A stretch of DNA of 64,000 nucleotides, taken from the NCBI RefSeq assembly GCF_000311725.1, contig NZ_HE978513.1:65589-129588 (forward strand), read 5' to 3'. The position numbers and the translations under genes are program-made. Source of the DNA: Robertmurraya massiliosenegalensis JC6 (GTDB lineage Bacteria; Bacillota; Bacilli; Bacillales; Cytobacillaceae). This document shows positions 27,044 through 36,989 of the stretch, piece after piece; the first letter of the stretch is position 1, and each line of letters opens with the position of its first letter. A model generated the notes under the pieces. That model had not been told where the DNA came from and searched no databases. It saw only the letters and a list, made by a program, of their open reading frames with translations.

Positions 27044-27631
27044 TCAAGTATCGAGTGTCTCTTGGAATTTCTCAAAAAACAAATCAGCTTCTTCTTGAAT
27101 ATACTCTTCATCAACCTTCTCTGGAAGAGGTGGAAGCTCCTCAATGCTTCTCAATCCAAAGTAATCAAGGAATTCCTTCGTTGTTCCATATAAAATAGCT
27201 CGTCCGGTTCCTTCAGCTCGACCCACTTCTTTAATTAATACTTTTCCGACTAAAGTATGAATTGGGCGCTCTGTTTTGACACCTCTAATCTCCTCAATCT
27301 CCGCTCTTGTTATCGGCTGTTTATAGGCAATAATCGCCAAAGTTTCAAGGGCAGCCTGAGACAAAGTCGTTGTCGTTGGGGACTCTACAAGTTTCTTTAA
27401 ATAGGTAGAGTTTTCTTTCTTTGTCGCCAGCTGATAATTCCCAGCGAATTGGACGACTGTTATGCCACGATTTTGATCCGCTTCATAATCTTCTGTAAGT
27501 TGCAGAAGAATTTCTCCTGCATATGCTTCTTCTATTTCTAATACTTGTGAAATTTGTTTAATTGATAGGCCTTCATCACCAGCGGCAAAAAGAAGACTTT
27601 CAACAATTCCTTTCCAATTAACAACTTCCAA
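27044..27631 (-). CDS. scpB: ScpB, condensin regulatory subunit
   Basis: A 195-residue protein made of two winged-helix domains (about residues 5-80 and 85-165: [28 protein letters not shown] is the family signature region). It binds the kleisin ScpA and with SMC compacts and separates the chromosome. It lies 5 bases after scpA. The C-terminal tail is acidic. Assignment is firm. Confidence 0.96.
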   Translation of the reverse strand: MEVVNWKGIVESLLFAAGDEGLSIKQISQVLEIEEAYAGEILLQLTEDYEADQNRGITVVQFAGNYQLATKKENSTYLKKLVESPTTTTLSQAALETLAIIAYKQPITRAEIEEIRGVKTERPIHTLVGKVLIKEVGRAEGTGRAILYGTTKEFLDYFGLRSIEELPPLPEKVDEEYIQEEADLFFEKFQETLDT

Positions 27632-27636
27632 AAATG

Positions 27637-28380
27637 TTACTCCTTCCCCATCACAAAAATTTCTGAGAAATTACTATCTTGTTCAACAATGATTTCTCTT
27701 CGCTTCATCAATTCTAAAACGGCTAAAAAGGTAATGACGATATGATCCTTTTCCTGCCTCGGAAACAAATCAAAAAAGCTTCTTCTCCCCTTATTTAGCT
27801 TTAAATCCTTTAATATTTCATCCATTCTTTGCTCAATCGGAATTTCTTGGCGTGAGATTTTCGTTGGTAGAGGTCTTTGCAGCTTTTTTCGTCGTAAAAG
27901 TTTTTGCAGCGCTCCTAACATATCATAAAGAGATACATCCAGGTCTTTTCTCTCCGTTCCCGGCTCAGTAGAATAATCAGCTAAATCACTTGGGGGCTTC
28001 GTAAACATTAAACCTCGTTCTAATTCAAGATTCTTCAAGTCAGATGCTGCTTCTTTATATTTTCGATATTCAATTAAGCGTTCAACTAATTCATCTCTCG
28101 GATCCTCTTCAAATTCAAATTCGAACTCATCCTCTAACGTTTCCTCATGTTTCGGGAGAAGCATTTTACTTTTAATCGCTAACAGAGTTGCCGCCATAAC
28201 TAAATATTCACTAGCTACATCAAGCTGAAGTTCTTTCATTGTATGTATATAAAAGAGGTACTGCTCCGTAATTTCAGAAACAGGAATATCATAAATATCA
28301 ATTTCAAGACGATTGATTAAATGAAGGAGTAAATCAAGTGGTCCTTCAAATGCATCAATCTTCACATTGTAGTGATCCAT
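27637..28380 (-). CDS. scpA: ScpA, condensin kleisin subunit
   Basis: A 247-residue kleisin. The N-terminal part ([19 protein letters not shown], from about residue 3) binds the SMC neck, the middle is acidic, and the C-terminal winged helix (about 170-247: [16 protein letters not shown]) binds the SMC head. It bridges the SMC dimer. The ATG at 28378-28380 has GGTGG upstream; a longer frame to 28404 is open but lacks a site. First gene of scpAB. Confidence 0.96.
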   Translation of the reverse strand: MDHYNVKIDAFEGPLDLLLHLINRLEIDIYDIPVSEITEQYLFYIHTMKELQLDVASEYLVMAATLLAIKSKMLLPKHEETLEDEFEFEFEEDPRDELVERLIEYRKYKEAASDLKNLELERGLMFTKPPSDLADYSTEPGTERKDLDVSLYDMLGALQKLLRRKKLQRPLPTKISRQEIPIEQRMDEILKDLKLNKGRRSFFDLFPRQEKDHIVITFLAVLELMKRREIIVEQDSNFSEIFVMGKE

Positions 28381-28534
28381 ATTTTTTCCACCAAAGCTTT
28401 TCATTATAGATTCGTATAAATACTATTATAAGTATAGAGGATTAACGAAGGATATCCAATAAAAATTTAGTGCTAGCATGCGCTTTCCACTAACTTCCAT
28501 CATCTGTGCCCATTCTTTTAGGGTAAATGCCTAT

Positions 28535-28562
28535 ACAGATCGTTTCACCCCTACATACGATA
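28535..28562 (+). promoter_or_regulatory. Candidate sigma-K promoter of the yjcZ-like gene
   Basis: AC (28535-28536), 17 bases, CATACGATA (28554-28562) fits the sigma-K pattern AC-N16/17-CATAnnnTA. The same -10 could serve sigma-E. Confidence 0.5.
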
Positions 28563-28602
28563 GTACTGTAATACAAAGATAAACAAGTAGGAGGGATTGA
28601 AT

Positions 28603-28692
28603 ATGTCTGCAGGACATGGATTTGGTTCAGGATTTGCGTTAATCGTGGTGTTGTTTATTCTACTCGTTATTGTTGGTGCAGCTTGGTTATAA
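28603..28692 (+). CDS. YjcZ family small membrane protein (29 aa)
   Basis: A 29-residue peptide: MSAGHGFGSGF, then a single hydrophobic helix (LIVVLFILLVIVGAAW). It matches the YjcZ family of tiny sporulation membrane proteins, which have a Gly-rich head and a tail helix. It has an excellent AGGAGGG ribosome site 7 bases before the ATG, a sporulation-type promoter upstream and a terminator downstream, so it is a free-standing gene. Family members occur in several copies per Bacillus genome; the exact role is unknown. Confidence 0.88.
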   Translation: MSAGHGFGSGFALIVVLFILLVIVGAAWL

Positions 28693-28721
28693 AATAAAAG
28701 CTTAAAAAACTTTTATATAAA

Positions 28722-28749
28722 GTGCCCGGAGATATTCTGGGCATTTTTA
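28722..28749 (+). terminator. Terminator of the yjcZ-like gene
   Basis: GTGCCCGGA and TTCTGGGCA-type arms (one internal mismatch) and a T run. Confidence 0.8.
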
Positions 28750-28820
28750 TTACATAATTATTGGTCGACCATCGTATCAATCTAAGGTAAACTGATGTAA
28801 AACGGCATAGGAGGAAACGA

Positions 28821-29342
28821 ATGTACCCGCAAGAGTATATTGAGTACTTAGTTCACTTTCACGGTGACCGTGATTATTTTGAGTGCCACGAAGTATTAGA
28901 GGAATATTGGAAAAAAGTTGATAAAAGCAATAAAAATTCTGTTTTAGTAGGCTTCATTCTCCTTGCGGTTTCAAATTATCACCATCGCAGAGGAAATTTC
29001 AGTGGAGCAGCACGCACATTGAAAAAGGCGATCACTATCTTTCAACAGCACGATCTTGAACCGTACGGCTTAGCTGAAAATGAATTTATGCTCTTATTAA
29101 AGAAACGACTTATCGAAATGGAAGAGCATCAAGAATATACAAGTATAAATTTCCCTATCAACGATTCCTCACTTATAGCATCATGTAAAAAGGCATGTGA
29201 ACAAAAGGGGTTAAGTTGGAGCGTAAGTAGTGATTTATCAAATGATGAAATTGTTCACCGCCATTTGCTGCGCGACCGTAGTGAAGTTATTCAAGAAAGA
29301 GCAAACGCACTTAAATTCAAACAAACAAAAGACAGCGAATAG
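28821..29342 (+). CDS. ypuF: YpuF, DUF309 protein
   Basis: A 173-residue protein of the DUF309 family. The N-terminal helical core (about residues 8-95) has the family motif HFHGDRDYFECHEVLEEYWK, with conserved His, Asp and Glu that look like a metal or catalytic site; no function is established. AGGAGG precedes the ATG. It is convergent with ribT, with the stop codons adjacent. Position near scpA and ribT matches B. subtilis. Confidence 0.88.
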   Translation: MYPQEYIEYLVHFHGDRDYFECHEVLEEYWKKVDKSNKNSVLVGFILLAVSNYHHRRGNFSGAARTLKKAITIFQQHDLEPYGLAENEFMLLLKKRLIEMEEHQEYTSINFPINDSSLIASCKKACEQKGLSWSVSSDLSNDEIVHRHLLRDRSEVIQERANALKFKQTKDSE

Positions 29343-29714
<372 letters not shown>

Positions 29715-30079
29715 TTAGATCCCTCATTAATGGAAAAAACATATACTCCTATTTTTTCCATTTATTTCTCTTTTTAAACTAGTAGTGCACCTAGCACCCG
29801 TTGGCACTTCCATCTACAATTGGTTTCTTTTCTAATGTAGTGTATGACGTTTTAGAAAATTTGGTTCTTCTCACAAAAAAATTAGCCTATATAAAGTCAT
29901 GATTAATCGTTACTATCATACAAGATTTATAGAATTTCTTCAATCCTTCAATTAACATGAAAGAAAAGTTTGCATCTATTTATTGGTAGTCTATAATATA
30001 TTTATTCCATATAGAACCATTTTTTTAAGTAATAAACCATTTGAGCTGATTTATACACAGCCTTTATTTTAGAGGAATG
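29715..30079. other. Intergenic stretch with no gene seen
   Basis: AT-rich DNA between ribT and the ypuA promoter. No open frame with a ribosome site, no long hairpin and no remnant of rib genes could be found by eye. Confidence 0.5.
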
Positions 30080-30106
30080 TGAAACTTTCTTAGAACTTCA
30101 TTCGTC
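30080..30106 (+). promoter_or_regulatory. ECF sigma-factor promoter of ypuA
   Basis: TGAAAC (30080-30085), exactly 17 bases, CGTC (30103-30106): the cell-envelope ECF consensus (SigM, SigX, SigW, SigY overlap). ypuA belongs to the SigM regulon in B. subtilis. Confidence 0.82.
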
Positions 30107-30167
30107 TATTGTGTGGGAAGGCTATCTCTAGAAAATAAAATGGAACCTTTTACTAGGAGGAAATTTC

Positions 30168-31049
30168 ATGCTAAAAAAACTTAATATCACAATAGCTCTT
30201 CTCTGTGCTTTCTTCATTCTACCACTGCAAGGATTTGCCGATATGGTAGAAGGAGACATGATTATCACCCTCGGAGAGAACTTAACAGACGAACAAAAAA
30301 ACCTTTTGCTTGCTGAAATGGATGCACCAGAAGATGCACAAATCATTGCCGTTTCTAATGCAGAAGAACACCAATATCTTGGCAACTACATTGCCAAATC
30401 ATTAATTGGTACAAAGGCTATCTCTTCTTCCGCCATTACAGTTGGAAAAAGCGGATCAGGTCTTGAAGTAAAAACGAAAAACATTAACTGGGTAACAGAT
30501 GAAATGTATATTAACGCACTGATTACTGCTGGCGTGAAGGATGCAAGCATCTATATTACAGCACCTACTTCAGTATCAGGAACAGCTGCTTTAACTGGCA
30601 TCATTAAAGCATATGAAATTTCAGCAGATACGACAATACCTGAAGAAGTCAAACAGGCTGCTAATGAAGAAATGGTGGAAACAGCAGAACTTGGAGAATC
30701 CGTTGGTCAAGAAAATGCTGCAGCATTAATCGCCAAAATAAAAGAGGAAATAGCAAAAAATGCTCCTCAATCAGATGCAGACTTACGTGCGATTATTGAA
30801 CAGGCTGCCAAAGACCTTGGGATTACCTTAACTGAAGAAGAAATGGCTAGTTTAATTGGGTTATTTAATAAACTGAAAGATCTAGACATTGACTGGAACC
30901 AAGTTGGAGAACAAATCAATCAAGCAAAAGATAAGATCTCAAAATTTCTTGAAAGCGAAGATGGGCAAGGCTTTTTAGAAAGCTTAAAACGATTCTTCGT
31001 CAGTGTCATTGACGCCATTAAGAGTTTCTTCGGCGGAAGCAATAATTAA
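30168..31049 (+). CDS. ypuA: YpuA, exported DUF1002 protein
   Basis: A 293-residue secreted protein: signal peptide (about residues 1-24, cut near GFADM), DUF1002 domain (about 30-260, with the segment ITLGENLTDEQKNLLLAEM), and a C-terminal hydrophobic helix (about 272-288) that may act as a tail anchor. It is a strong cell-envelope stress marker in B. subtilis, with no known biochemical function. The ECF promoter upstream fits that. AGGAGG precedes the ATG. Confidence 0.92.
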   Translation: MLKKLNITIALLCAFFILPLQGFADMVEGDMIITLGENLTDEQKNLLLAEMDAPEDAQIIAVSNAEEHQYLGNYIAKSLIGTKAISSSAITVGKSGSGLEVKTKNINWVTDEMYINALITAGVKDASIYITAPTSVSGTAALTGIIKAYEISADTTIPEEVKQAANEEMVETAELGESVGQENAAALIAKIKEEIAKNAPQSDADLRAIIEQAAKDLGITLTEEEMASLIGLFNKLKDLDIDWNQVGEQINQAKDKISKFLESEDGQGFLESLKRFFVSVIDAIKSFFGGSNN

Positions 31050-31083
31050 AAAAGTAAGTTGCCAAGTGGCAACTTACTTTTTT
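31048..31083. terminator. Two-way terminator between ypuA and lysA
   Basis: AAAAAAGTAAGTTGCCA and its near-perfect complement TGGCAACTTACTTTTTT form a 17-bp stem with a 2-base loop. It includes the last bases of both converging genes. Confidence 0.95.
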
Positions 31084-32393
31084 ATGCGTTCCAATAATGG
31101 AACATCTAAATGGACAATATCTTCAAATGTCTCTCTTCTGACTATCAATTGGACGTTGCCATTTTCGACAAAAACGACAGGTGGTCTTGGGATGCGATTA
31201 TAGTTATTCGCCATAGAATATCCATATGCTCCTGTACAGAACACAGCTAAAACATCATTATTACCAGCCTTTGGAAGCGGTAAATCCCAAATTAACATAT
31301 CCCCAGATTCACAGCATTTCCCTGCAATTGATACCGTTTCCTCTACTTCATCTAGCGGTCGGTTTGCTAATATCGCTTCATACTTTGCCTCATATAAAGC
31401 TGGACGAATATTATCACTCATTCCTCCATCTACAGCCAAATAATTACGTACGTTCGGCACTTCTTTTCGCGAACCCACTTGATATAGAGTTGTTCCTGCA
31501 TCTCCAACTAATGAACGGCCTGGTTCAATCCATATTTCTGGTACTTTCATATGAAGTGCTTGAGCTTGCTCTTTAACTTCTAAGATGATTTCCTCGACAT
31601 ACTGGGCTGCTGGAATTGGAGCATCTTCATCCGTATAGCGTATTCCAAAGCCGCCGCCAAGATTAAGTACCTCAGACTCAAAACGATAAGTCTCATACCA
31701 TTGATGTAGCTTTGAGAAGATCTTTCTTGCAGCTAAAATGAAGCCAGTTGTTTCAAAGATTTGAGAACCAATATGACAATGAATCCCCAACAAATTCAAA
31801 CTTTTAGATTCAAGTGCCTGTTTAACAGCATTGTCTGCTTGACCATTTTGCAAGTCAAAGCCAAATTTTGAGTCTTCTTGGCCTGTTAAAATATAATCAT
31901 GCGTATGAGCCTCAATTCCAGGTGTCACACGTAGAAGGATATCCATCTTTACGCGCTTCTGGTTGCAAAGCTCCTCTAACATATGAAGTTCGTAAAAATT
32001 ATCAACGACAATACACCCAATTTCATGTTCGATAGCCATTAACAACTCTTCACGGCTCTTGTTATTTCCATGAAAATGAATTCTCTTCACTGGAAACTCT
32101 GCGCAAATGGCAGTATAAAGTTCCCCACCAGACACAACATCAAGAGACAACCCCTCCTGCTCAGCCAACTGAACCATCGCAATTGTTGAAAATGCCTTGC
32201 TAGCATATGCAACCTGTGAATTCACACCTAATTTTTCAAAGGTCTCTCGAAATCCGCGAGCTCGTTCTCTTATTAGCGCTACATCATATACATATACAGG
32301 AGTACCGAACTCCTTTATGATTTCAACTGTATCGACGCCACCAATTTCTAAATGACCACTATCATTAACTTTTGAAGTCCCGTGCAAAAACAT
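31074..32393 (-). CDS. lysA: Diaminopimelate decarboxylase
   Basis: A 439-residue PLP enzyme that makes L-lysine from meso-diaminopimelate. The PLP lysine is in AYASKAFS (about residue 63); HGNNKS, the EPGRSLVG loop (about 292) and GKCCESGD (about 342), whose Cys joins the active site of the dimer partner, are present. The second ATG of an ATG-ATG pair (32391-32393) is chosen because it begins MFLHGTS like B. subtilis LysA and gives the same length. The gene follows the spoVA operon by 137 bases. Confidence 0.97.
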   Translation of the reverse strand: MFLHGTSKVNDSGHLEIGGVDTVEIIKEFGTPVYVYDVALIRERARGFRETFEKLGVNSQVAYASKAFSTIAMVQLAEQEGLSLDVVSGGELYTAICAEFPVKRIHFHGNNKSREELLMAIEHEIGCIVVDNFYELHMLEELCNQKRVKMDILLRVTPGIEAHTHDYILTGQEDSKFGFDLQNGQADNAVKQALESKSLNLLGIHCHIGSQIFETTGFILAARKIFSKLHQWYETYRFESEVLNLGGGFGIRYTDEDAPIPAAQYVEEIILEVKEQAQALHMKVPEIWIEPGRSLVGDAGTTLYQVGSRKEVPNVRNYLAVDGGMSDNIRPALYEAKYEAILANRPLDEVEETVSIAGKCCESGDMLIWDLPLPKAGNNDVLAVFCTGAYGYSMANNYNRIPRPPVVFVENGNVQLIVRRETFEDIVHLDVPLLERIKK

Positions 32394-32530
32394 CATGTAT
32401 CCCCTCATTCTAGCGCATAAATTAGTTCTTTCTTAATATTGTGAAATCCTACGAATAGAAATTACTTTATCATATAAAAGGGGAAACTTCAATTCCTACA
32501 ACAAAACTAGGGATTAGCAAAAACTTCATA

Positions 32531-34018
32531 TTAAGAATTCGTTGCTTGCTTTTGTCGATTTCTAGGTCTTACGATGCTTGGTCTAATCTTGGAACCAGGT
32601 GTTGAACTACGAATAAGAATTTGCAGGAAAGCCTTGGGACTAAATGGTATAAACGGCCACAGATACGGACTTCTTAAAGAGCGCAAACTTGCTAAGAACA
32701 CAACTAAAACCGTCATTCCTATCACAAAACCGGGAATTTTGAAAAGAGCAACTAAGCTTAGCAAGATCAGTTTCATAATATTGTTTGCCATACTTAGTTC
32801 ATAACTTGGTGTAGAAAAGGTTCCCATGGCCGAAACCGCTACATACAAGATAACTTCAGGGACAAACAAACCTACATCAATAGCGATTTGTCCGATTAAA
32901 ACCGCAGCAATTAACCCCATTGCTGTTGCTAATGGTGTTGGAGTGTGAATAGCTGCTAATCGCAAAAACATTAAACCGAGTTCTGAGAAATAGATTTGCA
33001 AGATGATCGGGATATTCGATTCTTCATTTGGACCTATAAATTTAAGCTTTTCTGGTAACAACGATGGTTCTAATACAAAAATAAGCCATAGAGGCACTAA
33101 AAATAATGAAGCGAACACCCCTAAGAACCGACACCATCTAATGAAGGTTCCCGCTGTAGGAGACTGTCTGTATTCTTCTGCATGCTGCAAATGATGAAAA
33201 AATGTCGTTGGTGTAATAATGACACTCGGAGATGTTGCGACATAAATCAAAACATGACCTTCTAATAAGTGAGTCGCTGCTACATCTGCTCTTTCTGTAT
33301 AGCGTACGAGCGGATATGGGTTGTAACCCTGTTTCACTAAATATTCTTCAACTGCTTTATCAGCCATCGTTAGACCATCCACGTCAATGGCATTTAGTTC
33401 TTTTTTGATGATATCAATAAGATCCTTATTTGCAACATCCTTTACGTAAGCAATTGCCACATCTGTTTTGGAGCGCTCCCCAATCTTTAAGATTTCGAAT
33501 CTCAGTCTTTCATCCCTTATTCTAAGACGGGTAAGTCCTGTATTCATAATAATATTTTCGACAAACCCATCTTTTGAACCTCTAACTACCTTCTCAGTCG
33601 CTGGTTCTTCTGGTTGTCTGCCTGGATAGCTCCTTACATCAATTGCAAAACCTTCATTTTCCCCCTCAATTACAACCATGATTAATCCAGAGAGTACCTG
33701 ATCGACTAACTCGTCCATCGATTTCACAACTGATACGGATTGATGAAGGAGACGATTTTCAATTATTTTAAAGACATCTCCGGACTTTTTTTCATTATCA
33801 TTCAAGTCTACAAGCTCTTTTAATATATAGATGATAAATTCTGTATCGCATAACCCATTTACATAGTAAAACTGTACTTCTTTATTTAACACTTTTATTT
33901 TTCTTACACCTAGATCAAAGCTTTCACCTAGACCTATCCTATCTTCCATATATTTTTCTACTTCTTCAGGATTAGTGGAGATTGATTTCAGATTCTCCGT
34001 AGGACCTTTAGTGTTCAT
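32531..34018 (-). CDS. spoVAF: SpoVAF, GerA-family spore membrane protein
   Basis: A 495-residue protein related to the A subunits of germinant receptors: a large soluble N-terminal domain (about residues 1-285) and five or so helices (about 290-465), then a basic tail. It sits in the spore inner membrane and helps germination. Its start overlaps spoVAEA by 11 bases, with GGAGC upstream. It is the last gene of the spoVA operon as in B. subtilis. Confidence 0.95.
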   Translation of the reverse strand: MNTKGPTENLKSISTNPEEVEKYMEDRIGLGESFDLGVRKIKVLNKEVQFYYVNGLCDTEFIIYILKELVDLNDNEKKSGDVFKIIENRLLHQSVSVVKSMDELVDQVLSGLIMVVIEGENEGFAIDVRSYPGRQPEEPATEKVVRGSKDGFVENIIMNTGLTRLRIRDERLRFEILKIGERSKTDVAIAYVKDVANKDLIDIIKKELNAIDVDGLTMADKAVEEYLVKQGYNPYPLVRYTERADVAATHLLEGHVLIYVATSPSVIITPTTFFHHLQHAEEYRQSPTAGTFIRWCRFLGVFASLFLVPLWLIFVLEPSLLPEKLKFIGPNEESNIPIILQIYFSELGLMFLRLAAIHTPTPLATAMGLIAAVLIGQIAIDVGLFVPEVILYVAVSAMGTFSTPSYELSMANNIMKLILLSLVALFKIPGFVIGMTVLVVFLASLRSLRSPYLWPFIPFSPKAFLQILIRSSTPGSKIRPSIVRPRNRQKQATNS

Positions 34019-34580
34019 GAAATCCGCTCCTTTCTAGGATTATTTCAATCGCTTTTTTGGTGATCGGTGCACCGATTTCATATGAATCCTTTCCTGACAT
34101 TTTTCCAATATCCCCTATTCCCACGACTACTGGTAAATCGAGTTCATCAAGGCTGTAGACGGTATCTCCATTTAATCTTCCTATCTCCAGTTCTGGTTCT
34201 CCATATTTATCAACCCCATATGGTGTTAACTCTCCATAGCGATCGACACTAACATCTATCCTTGTCCACTCTGCTTGCCTTGTTTTTGCTGCCACGGCTA
34301 AAACACCTAATACTTCAATGTCTGGATGTTTCGCTACAAATTTCAACGCTCTTTCTCCATATCCTTCTCCGACCAAGCCGCTATCATCAAACATAACAAG
34401 GATTGGTTCATGAGGAGCTTTCTTAATTAAGGCAACGATTTCAGAACCGGTAATGGCAGTTGGATTCCCGTGAGACATGGAAATACAACGACCCCCTATT
34501 TCCTTTGCCACATGCTCCACGGCTTTTCTTGCGTACTCATCCCCATCTGTAATGATTATGATGCGCTTTCGTTCACCCAT
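34008..34580 (-). CDS. spoVAEA: SpoVAEa, soluble SpoVA protein
   Basis: A 190-residue cytoplasmic-type protein with an alpha/beta fold and the family segments [16 protein letters not shown] (about residue 8) and [16 protein letters not shown] (about 57-72). It is the SpoVAEa/SpoVAE N-terminal family; in B. subtilis it is a spore protein that supports germination. Only 45 bases separate it from spoVAB, where spoVAC, spoVAD and spoVAEb would be expected. Confidence 0.93.
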   Translation of the reverse strand: MGERKRIIIITDGDEYARKAVEHVAKEIGGRCISMSHGNPTAITGSEIVALIKKAPHEPILVMFDDSGLVGEGYGERALKFVAKHPDIEVLGVLAVAAKTRQAEWTRIDVSVDRYGELTPYGVDKYGEPELEIGRLNGDTVYSLDELDLPVVVGIGDIGKMSGKDSYEIGAPITKKAIEIILERSGFHEH

Positions 34581-34625
34581 AGATCCTATCCTTTCATATG
34601 AAGATACTTACGGCCTGTTGTAACC

Positions 34626-35048
34626 CTAATCTCCAACAAAGTATAACCATTGATACAAGGAACCAAATATTTTTCCAAATACAAAAGCCATCATGAGAAT
34701 AACGATCTTTTCCTCTAAGCCAATTCGCTTTGCTAAGATCGGAAAAACATTGAGAACCTCCGTAAGAGCTGCAGCCATCATTCCGACAAAAACACCGCCG
34801 GCAACACCTAGAGGGATTAATGTGTAAGGAGAAAAATGCATGGTCCAGTCCCTTAAACTAACAAATCCCCCTACTACCGCACCAAAAACAACCGCCCATT
34901 GATACCCTATAATCATTTTCATTGTTTTTGTTAATTGTGTGAGTCTTGGAATAATCCCAAGCACAGTTAAAAAGGCAACAAACCCCGAACCTACCGCAAG
35001 TCCTCCCGCAAGACCGATAAAGATAATAAAGGCAATCTTAATCGTCAT
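34626..35048 (-). CDS. spoVAB: SpoVAB, spore membrane protein
   Basis: A 140-residue membrane protein with four to five predicted helices and the SpoVAB segment LGVAGGVFVGMMAAALTEVL (about residues 77-96). It is part of the SpoVA machinery that moves dipicolinic acid across the spore inner membrane; its own role is not defined. It overlaps the end of spoVAA by 11 bases. Confidence 0.94.
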   Translation of the reverse strand: MTIKIAFIIFIGLAGGLAVGSGFVAFLTVLGIIPRLTQLTKTMKMIIGYQWAVVFGAVVGGFVSLRDWTMHFSPYTLIPLGVAGGVFVGMMAAALTEVLNVFPILAKRIGLEEKIVILMMAFVFGKIFGSLYQWLYFVGD

Positions 35049-35658
35049 CGATTCTCTTCATGCTTTCTTTGTTCTCGGTTAAGCTAACATATCGATCCAA
35101 GTCTTGCTGGTAATTAAACATTTCGACTTCAAGAGGACTGGGCTCTTCATTTAATCGTTTGCGGAATACGTGATTGAAAAAGAGAACCATTCCTAGACCA
35201 AGACCGAAGGAATATGGAATTTGGAACAACAATGGTTTCTCTACTACCTTCCCAGTAATAATCGTATAAAGCCGCTGTTGTGTTTCACGCATCGCCACAT
35301 CTTCATGGAAATACATAATCGCTAGGGCTGCACCGAAGAATAACAAACACCAAATCAAAATAAAAAAAGGGATTGAAACTCCTTTTTTCTTATGGATAAC
35401 CTCCACGATTGTTTGCGCTGGTCCTATCGTCTGAACCTCGAGATGATGCGTAATCTCTGTGATTCTTTCGATTACCTTCATTACATCGATTATAATAATG
35501 TTGTGATCTTGTTCATTTTCTTGATAAACCGGTAGTTGCTGTAACTGCTTGAAAATCTTCTCATCTGCAATAATTTGGGCTACATCTCTTAAGTAAACCG
35601 TATCGTGCGGTCGAATTTGAACACGATGTCGCATTCGAATATAAATGGTTTCTTCCAT
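35038..35658 (-). CDS. spoVAA: SpoVAA, spore membrane protein
   Basis: A 206-residue protein with a soluble N-terminal domain (about residues 1-85, YIRMRHRVQIRP), two transmembrane helices (about 96-115 and 150-165) and a charged C-terminal tail. It is the first gene of the spoVA operon. The ATG at 35656-35658 is preferred over an upstream GTG because GGGA lies within range and family proteins begin near MEETIY. A sigma-G-like promoter lies 38 bases upstream. Confidence 0.92.
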   Translation of the reverse strand: MEETIYIRMRHRVQIRPHDTVYLRDVAQIIADEKIFKQLQQLPVYQENEQDHNIIIIDVMKVIERITEITHHLEVQTIGPAQTIVEVIHKKKGVSIPFFILIWCLLFFGAALAIMYFHEDVAMRETQQRLYTIITGKVVEKPLLFQIPYSFGLGLGMVLFFNHVFRKRLNEEPSPLEVEMFNYQQDLDRYVSLTENKESMKRIDDD

Positions 35659-35695
35659 CACAGTCACATCCCACACATTGATTTCCTTGTATAAA

Positions 35696-35725
35696 TAGTA
35701 TGAGTAACAGCTATTTCCTTCATGA
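35696..35725 (-). promoter_or_regulatory. Candidate sigma-G promoter of spoVA
   Basis: Minus strand TCATG, 18 bases, CATACTA. The -10 fits CATWHTA fully; the -35 has four of five positions of GHATR. The spoVA operon is sigma-G dependent in B. subtilis. Confidence 0.65.
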
Positions 35726-35756
35726 ACACCAAAAAGTGGGAAAATGGTGATGAGCG

Positions 35757-35794
35757 AAAAAAGACCATATGGACTAGACGTCCATATGGTCTTT
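35757..35794 (-). terminator. Terminator of the spoIIA operon
   Basis: Minus strand AAAGACCATATGGAC and GTCCATATGGTCTTT arms (5-base loop), then T residues. The upstream arm includes the last sigF codons. Confidence 0.94.
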
Positions 35795-36538
35795 CATTTG
35801 CTGCAATATTTTTTTCTCGAGTCTGGATACTTGTACTTGGGATATTCCTAGTCGTTCTGCTACTTCTGATTGTGTCTGATCTTTGTAGTACCTAAGATAG
35901 ACAATTAATCTTTCCCTTTCATCGAGTTCTCGAATCGCTTCCTTTAAAGCAATTTTGTCAAACCACTTTCCTTCATTGCCATCGTCAATTTGATCCAATA
36001 ATGTAATCGGATCCCCATCATTTTCATAGACGGTCTCATGAATGGAGGACGGGGTTCGATTCGCATCTTGCGCAAGAATGATATCCTCAGCTGGGATATC
36101 TAAAAACTCTGAGAGTTCATTAATGGTTGGAATTCTCCCTAAATTTTTCGAAAGTTCATCCTTCGCTTTGCGAATTTTATTACTCAGTTCTTTTAAGGAA
36201 CGACTAACCTTCACCGTCCCATCATCACGAATAAATCGCTGGATTTCACCAATGATCATTGGTACCGCATAGGTGGAAAACTTCACATCATACGATAGGT
36301 CAAATTTATCCACTGATTTTAATAATCCAATGCAGCCAATTTGAAAGAGATCATCTGGCTCATACCCACGATTAAGAAATCGTTGTACGACTGACCAGAC
36401 GAGGCGCATATTTTTTTGGACAATCATATCCCTGGCGTCGCCATCACCATCTTGACTTCTCTTAATTAGTTCCTTGACTTCATGGTCTTTTAAAAAATTT
36501 TTGCTTTTGTCTGATTTTACCTCCACATCCATAGGCAA
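35774..36538 (-). CDS. sigF: RNA polymerase sigma factor SigF (forespore)
   Basis: A 254-residue sigma factor of the sporulation class. Region 2 (about residues 40-110: YEPDDLFQIGCIGLLKSVDKF), region 3 and region 4 (about 195-250: SEVAERLGISQVQVSRLEKK) are all clear. SigF is the first forespore-specific sigma factor, kept inactive by SpoIIAB until SpoIIAA is dephosphorylated. It follows spoIIAB by 7 bases. Confidence 0.98.
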   Translation of the reverse strand: MPMDVEVKSDKSKNFLKDHEVKELIKRSQDGDGDARDMIVQKNMRLVWSVVQRFLNRGYEPDDLFQIGCIGLLKSVDKFDLSYDVKFSTYAVPMIIGEIQRFIRDDGTVKVSRSLKELSNKIRKAKDELSKNLGRIPTINELSEFLDIPAEDIILAQDANRTPSSIHETVYENDGDPITLLDQIDDGNEGKWFDKIALKEAIRELDERERLIVYLRYYKDQTQSEVAERLGISQVQVSRLEKKILQQMKDHMDV

Positions 36539-36545
36539 GACTCCC

Positions 36546-36986
36546 TTAATTGCATAACATTTTACTCTTTGTTAAATGCTTTCTTAATCGAACCTCTGTA
36601 CCTTCTCCTAGCTTTGAGTAAATCTCAATTTCGTCCATGAAGTTTTCCATGATGGTGAAGCCCATGCCTGATCGTTCTAACTCAGGCTTCGTTGTAAAAA
36701 GGGGCTGACGTGCTTCATCAATATTATCAATGCCTAATCCTGTATCTTTGATCGACATATCGATAAAATCATCTTCTAGTTTTACTGAAATATAGACGAT
36801 TCCTTCAGGATTATTTTCGTATCCATGTATAATCGCATTCGTCACAGCCTCTGATACAACGGTTTTAATTTCTGTTAATTCATCCATTGTTGGATCTAAT
36901 TGTGCGATAAAAGCGGCAACCGTAACCCTTGCGAATGATTCGTTTTGACTTAGAGCATTAAACTGCAAATGCATTTCATTTTTCAT
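36546..36986 (-). CDS. spoIIAB: SpoIIAB, anti-sigma-F factor and kinase
   Basis: A 146-residue GHKL-fold kinase with the N box [13 protein letters not shown] (about residues 46-58), G1 box DTGLGID (about 81) and G2 box RSGMGFTIM. It binds and inhibits SigF with ATP and phosphorylates SpoIIAA on Ser. It begins 3 bases after spoIIAA. Length equals the B. subtilis protein. Confidence 0.98.
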   Translation of the reverse strand: MKNEMHLQFNALSQNESFARVTVAAFIAQLDPTMDELTEIKTVVSEAVTNAIIHGYENNPEGIVYISVKLEDDFIDMSIKDTGLGIDNIDEARQPLFTTKPELERSGMGFTIMENFMDEIEIYSKLGEGTEVRLRKHLTKSKMLCN

Positions 36987-36989
36987 TGA

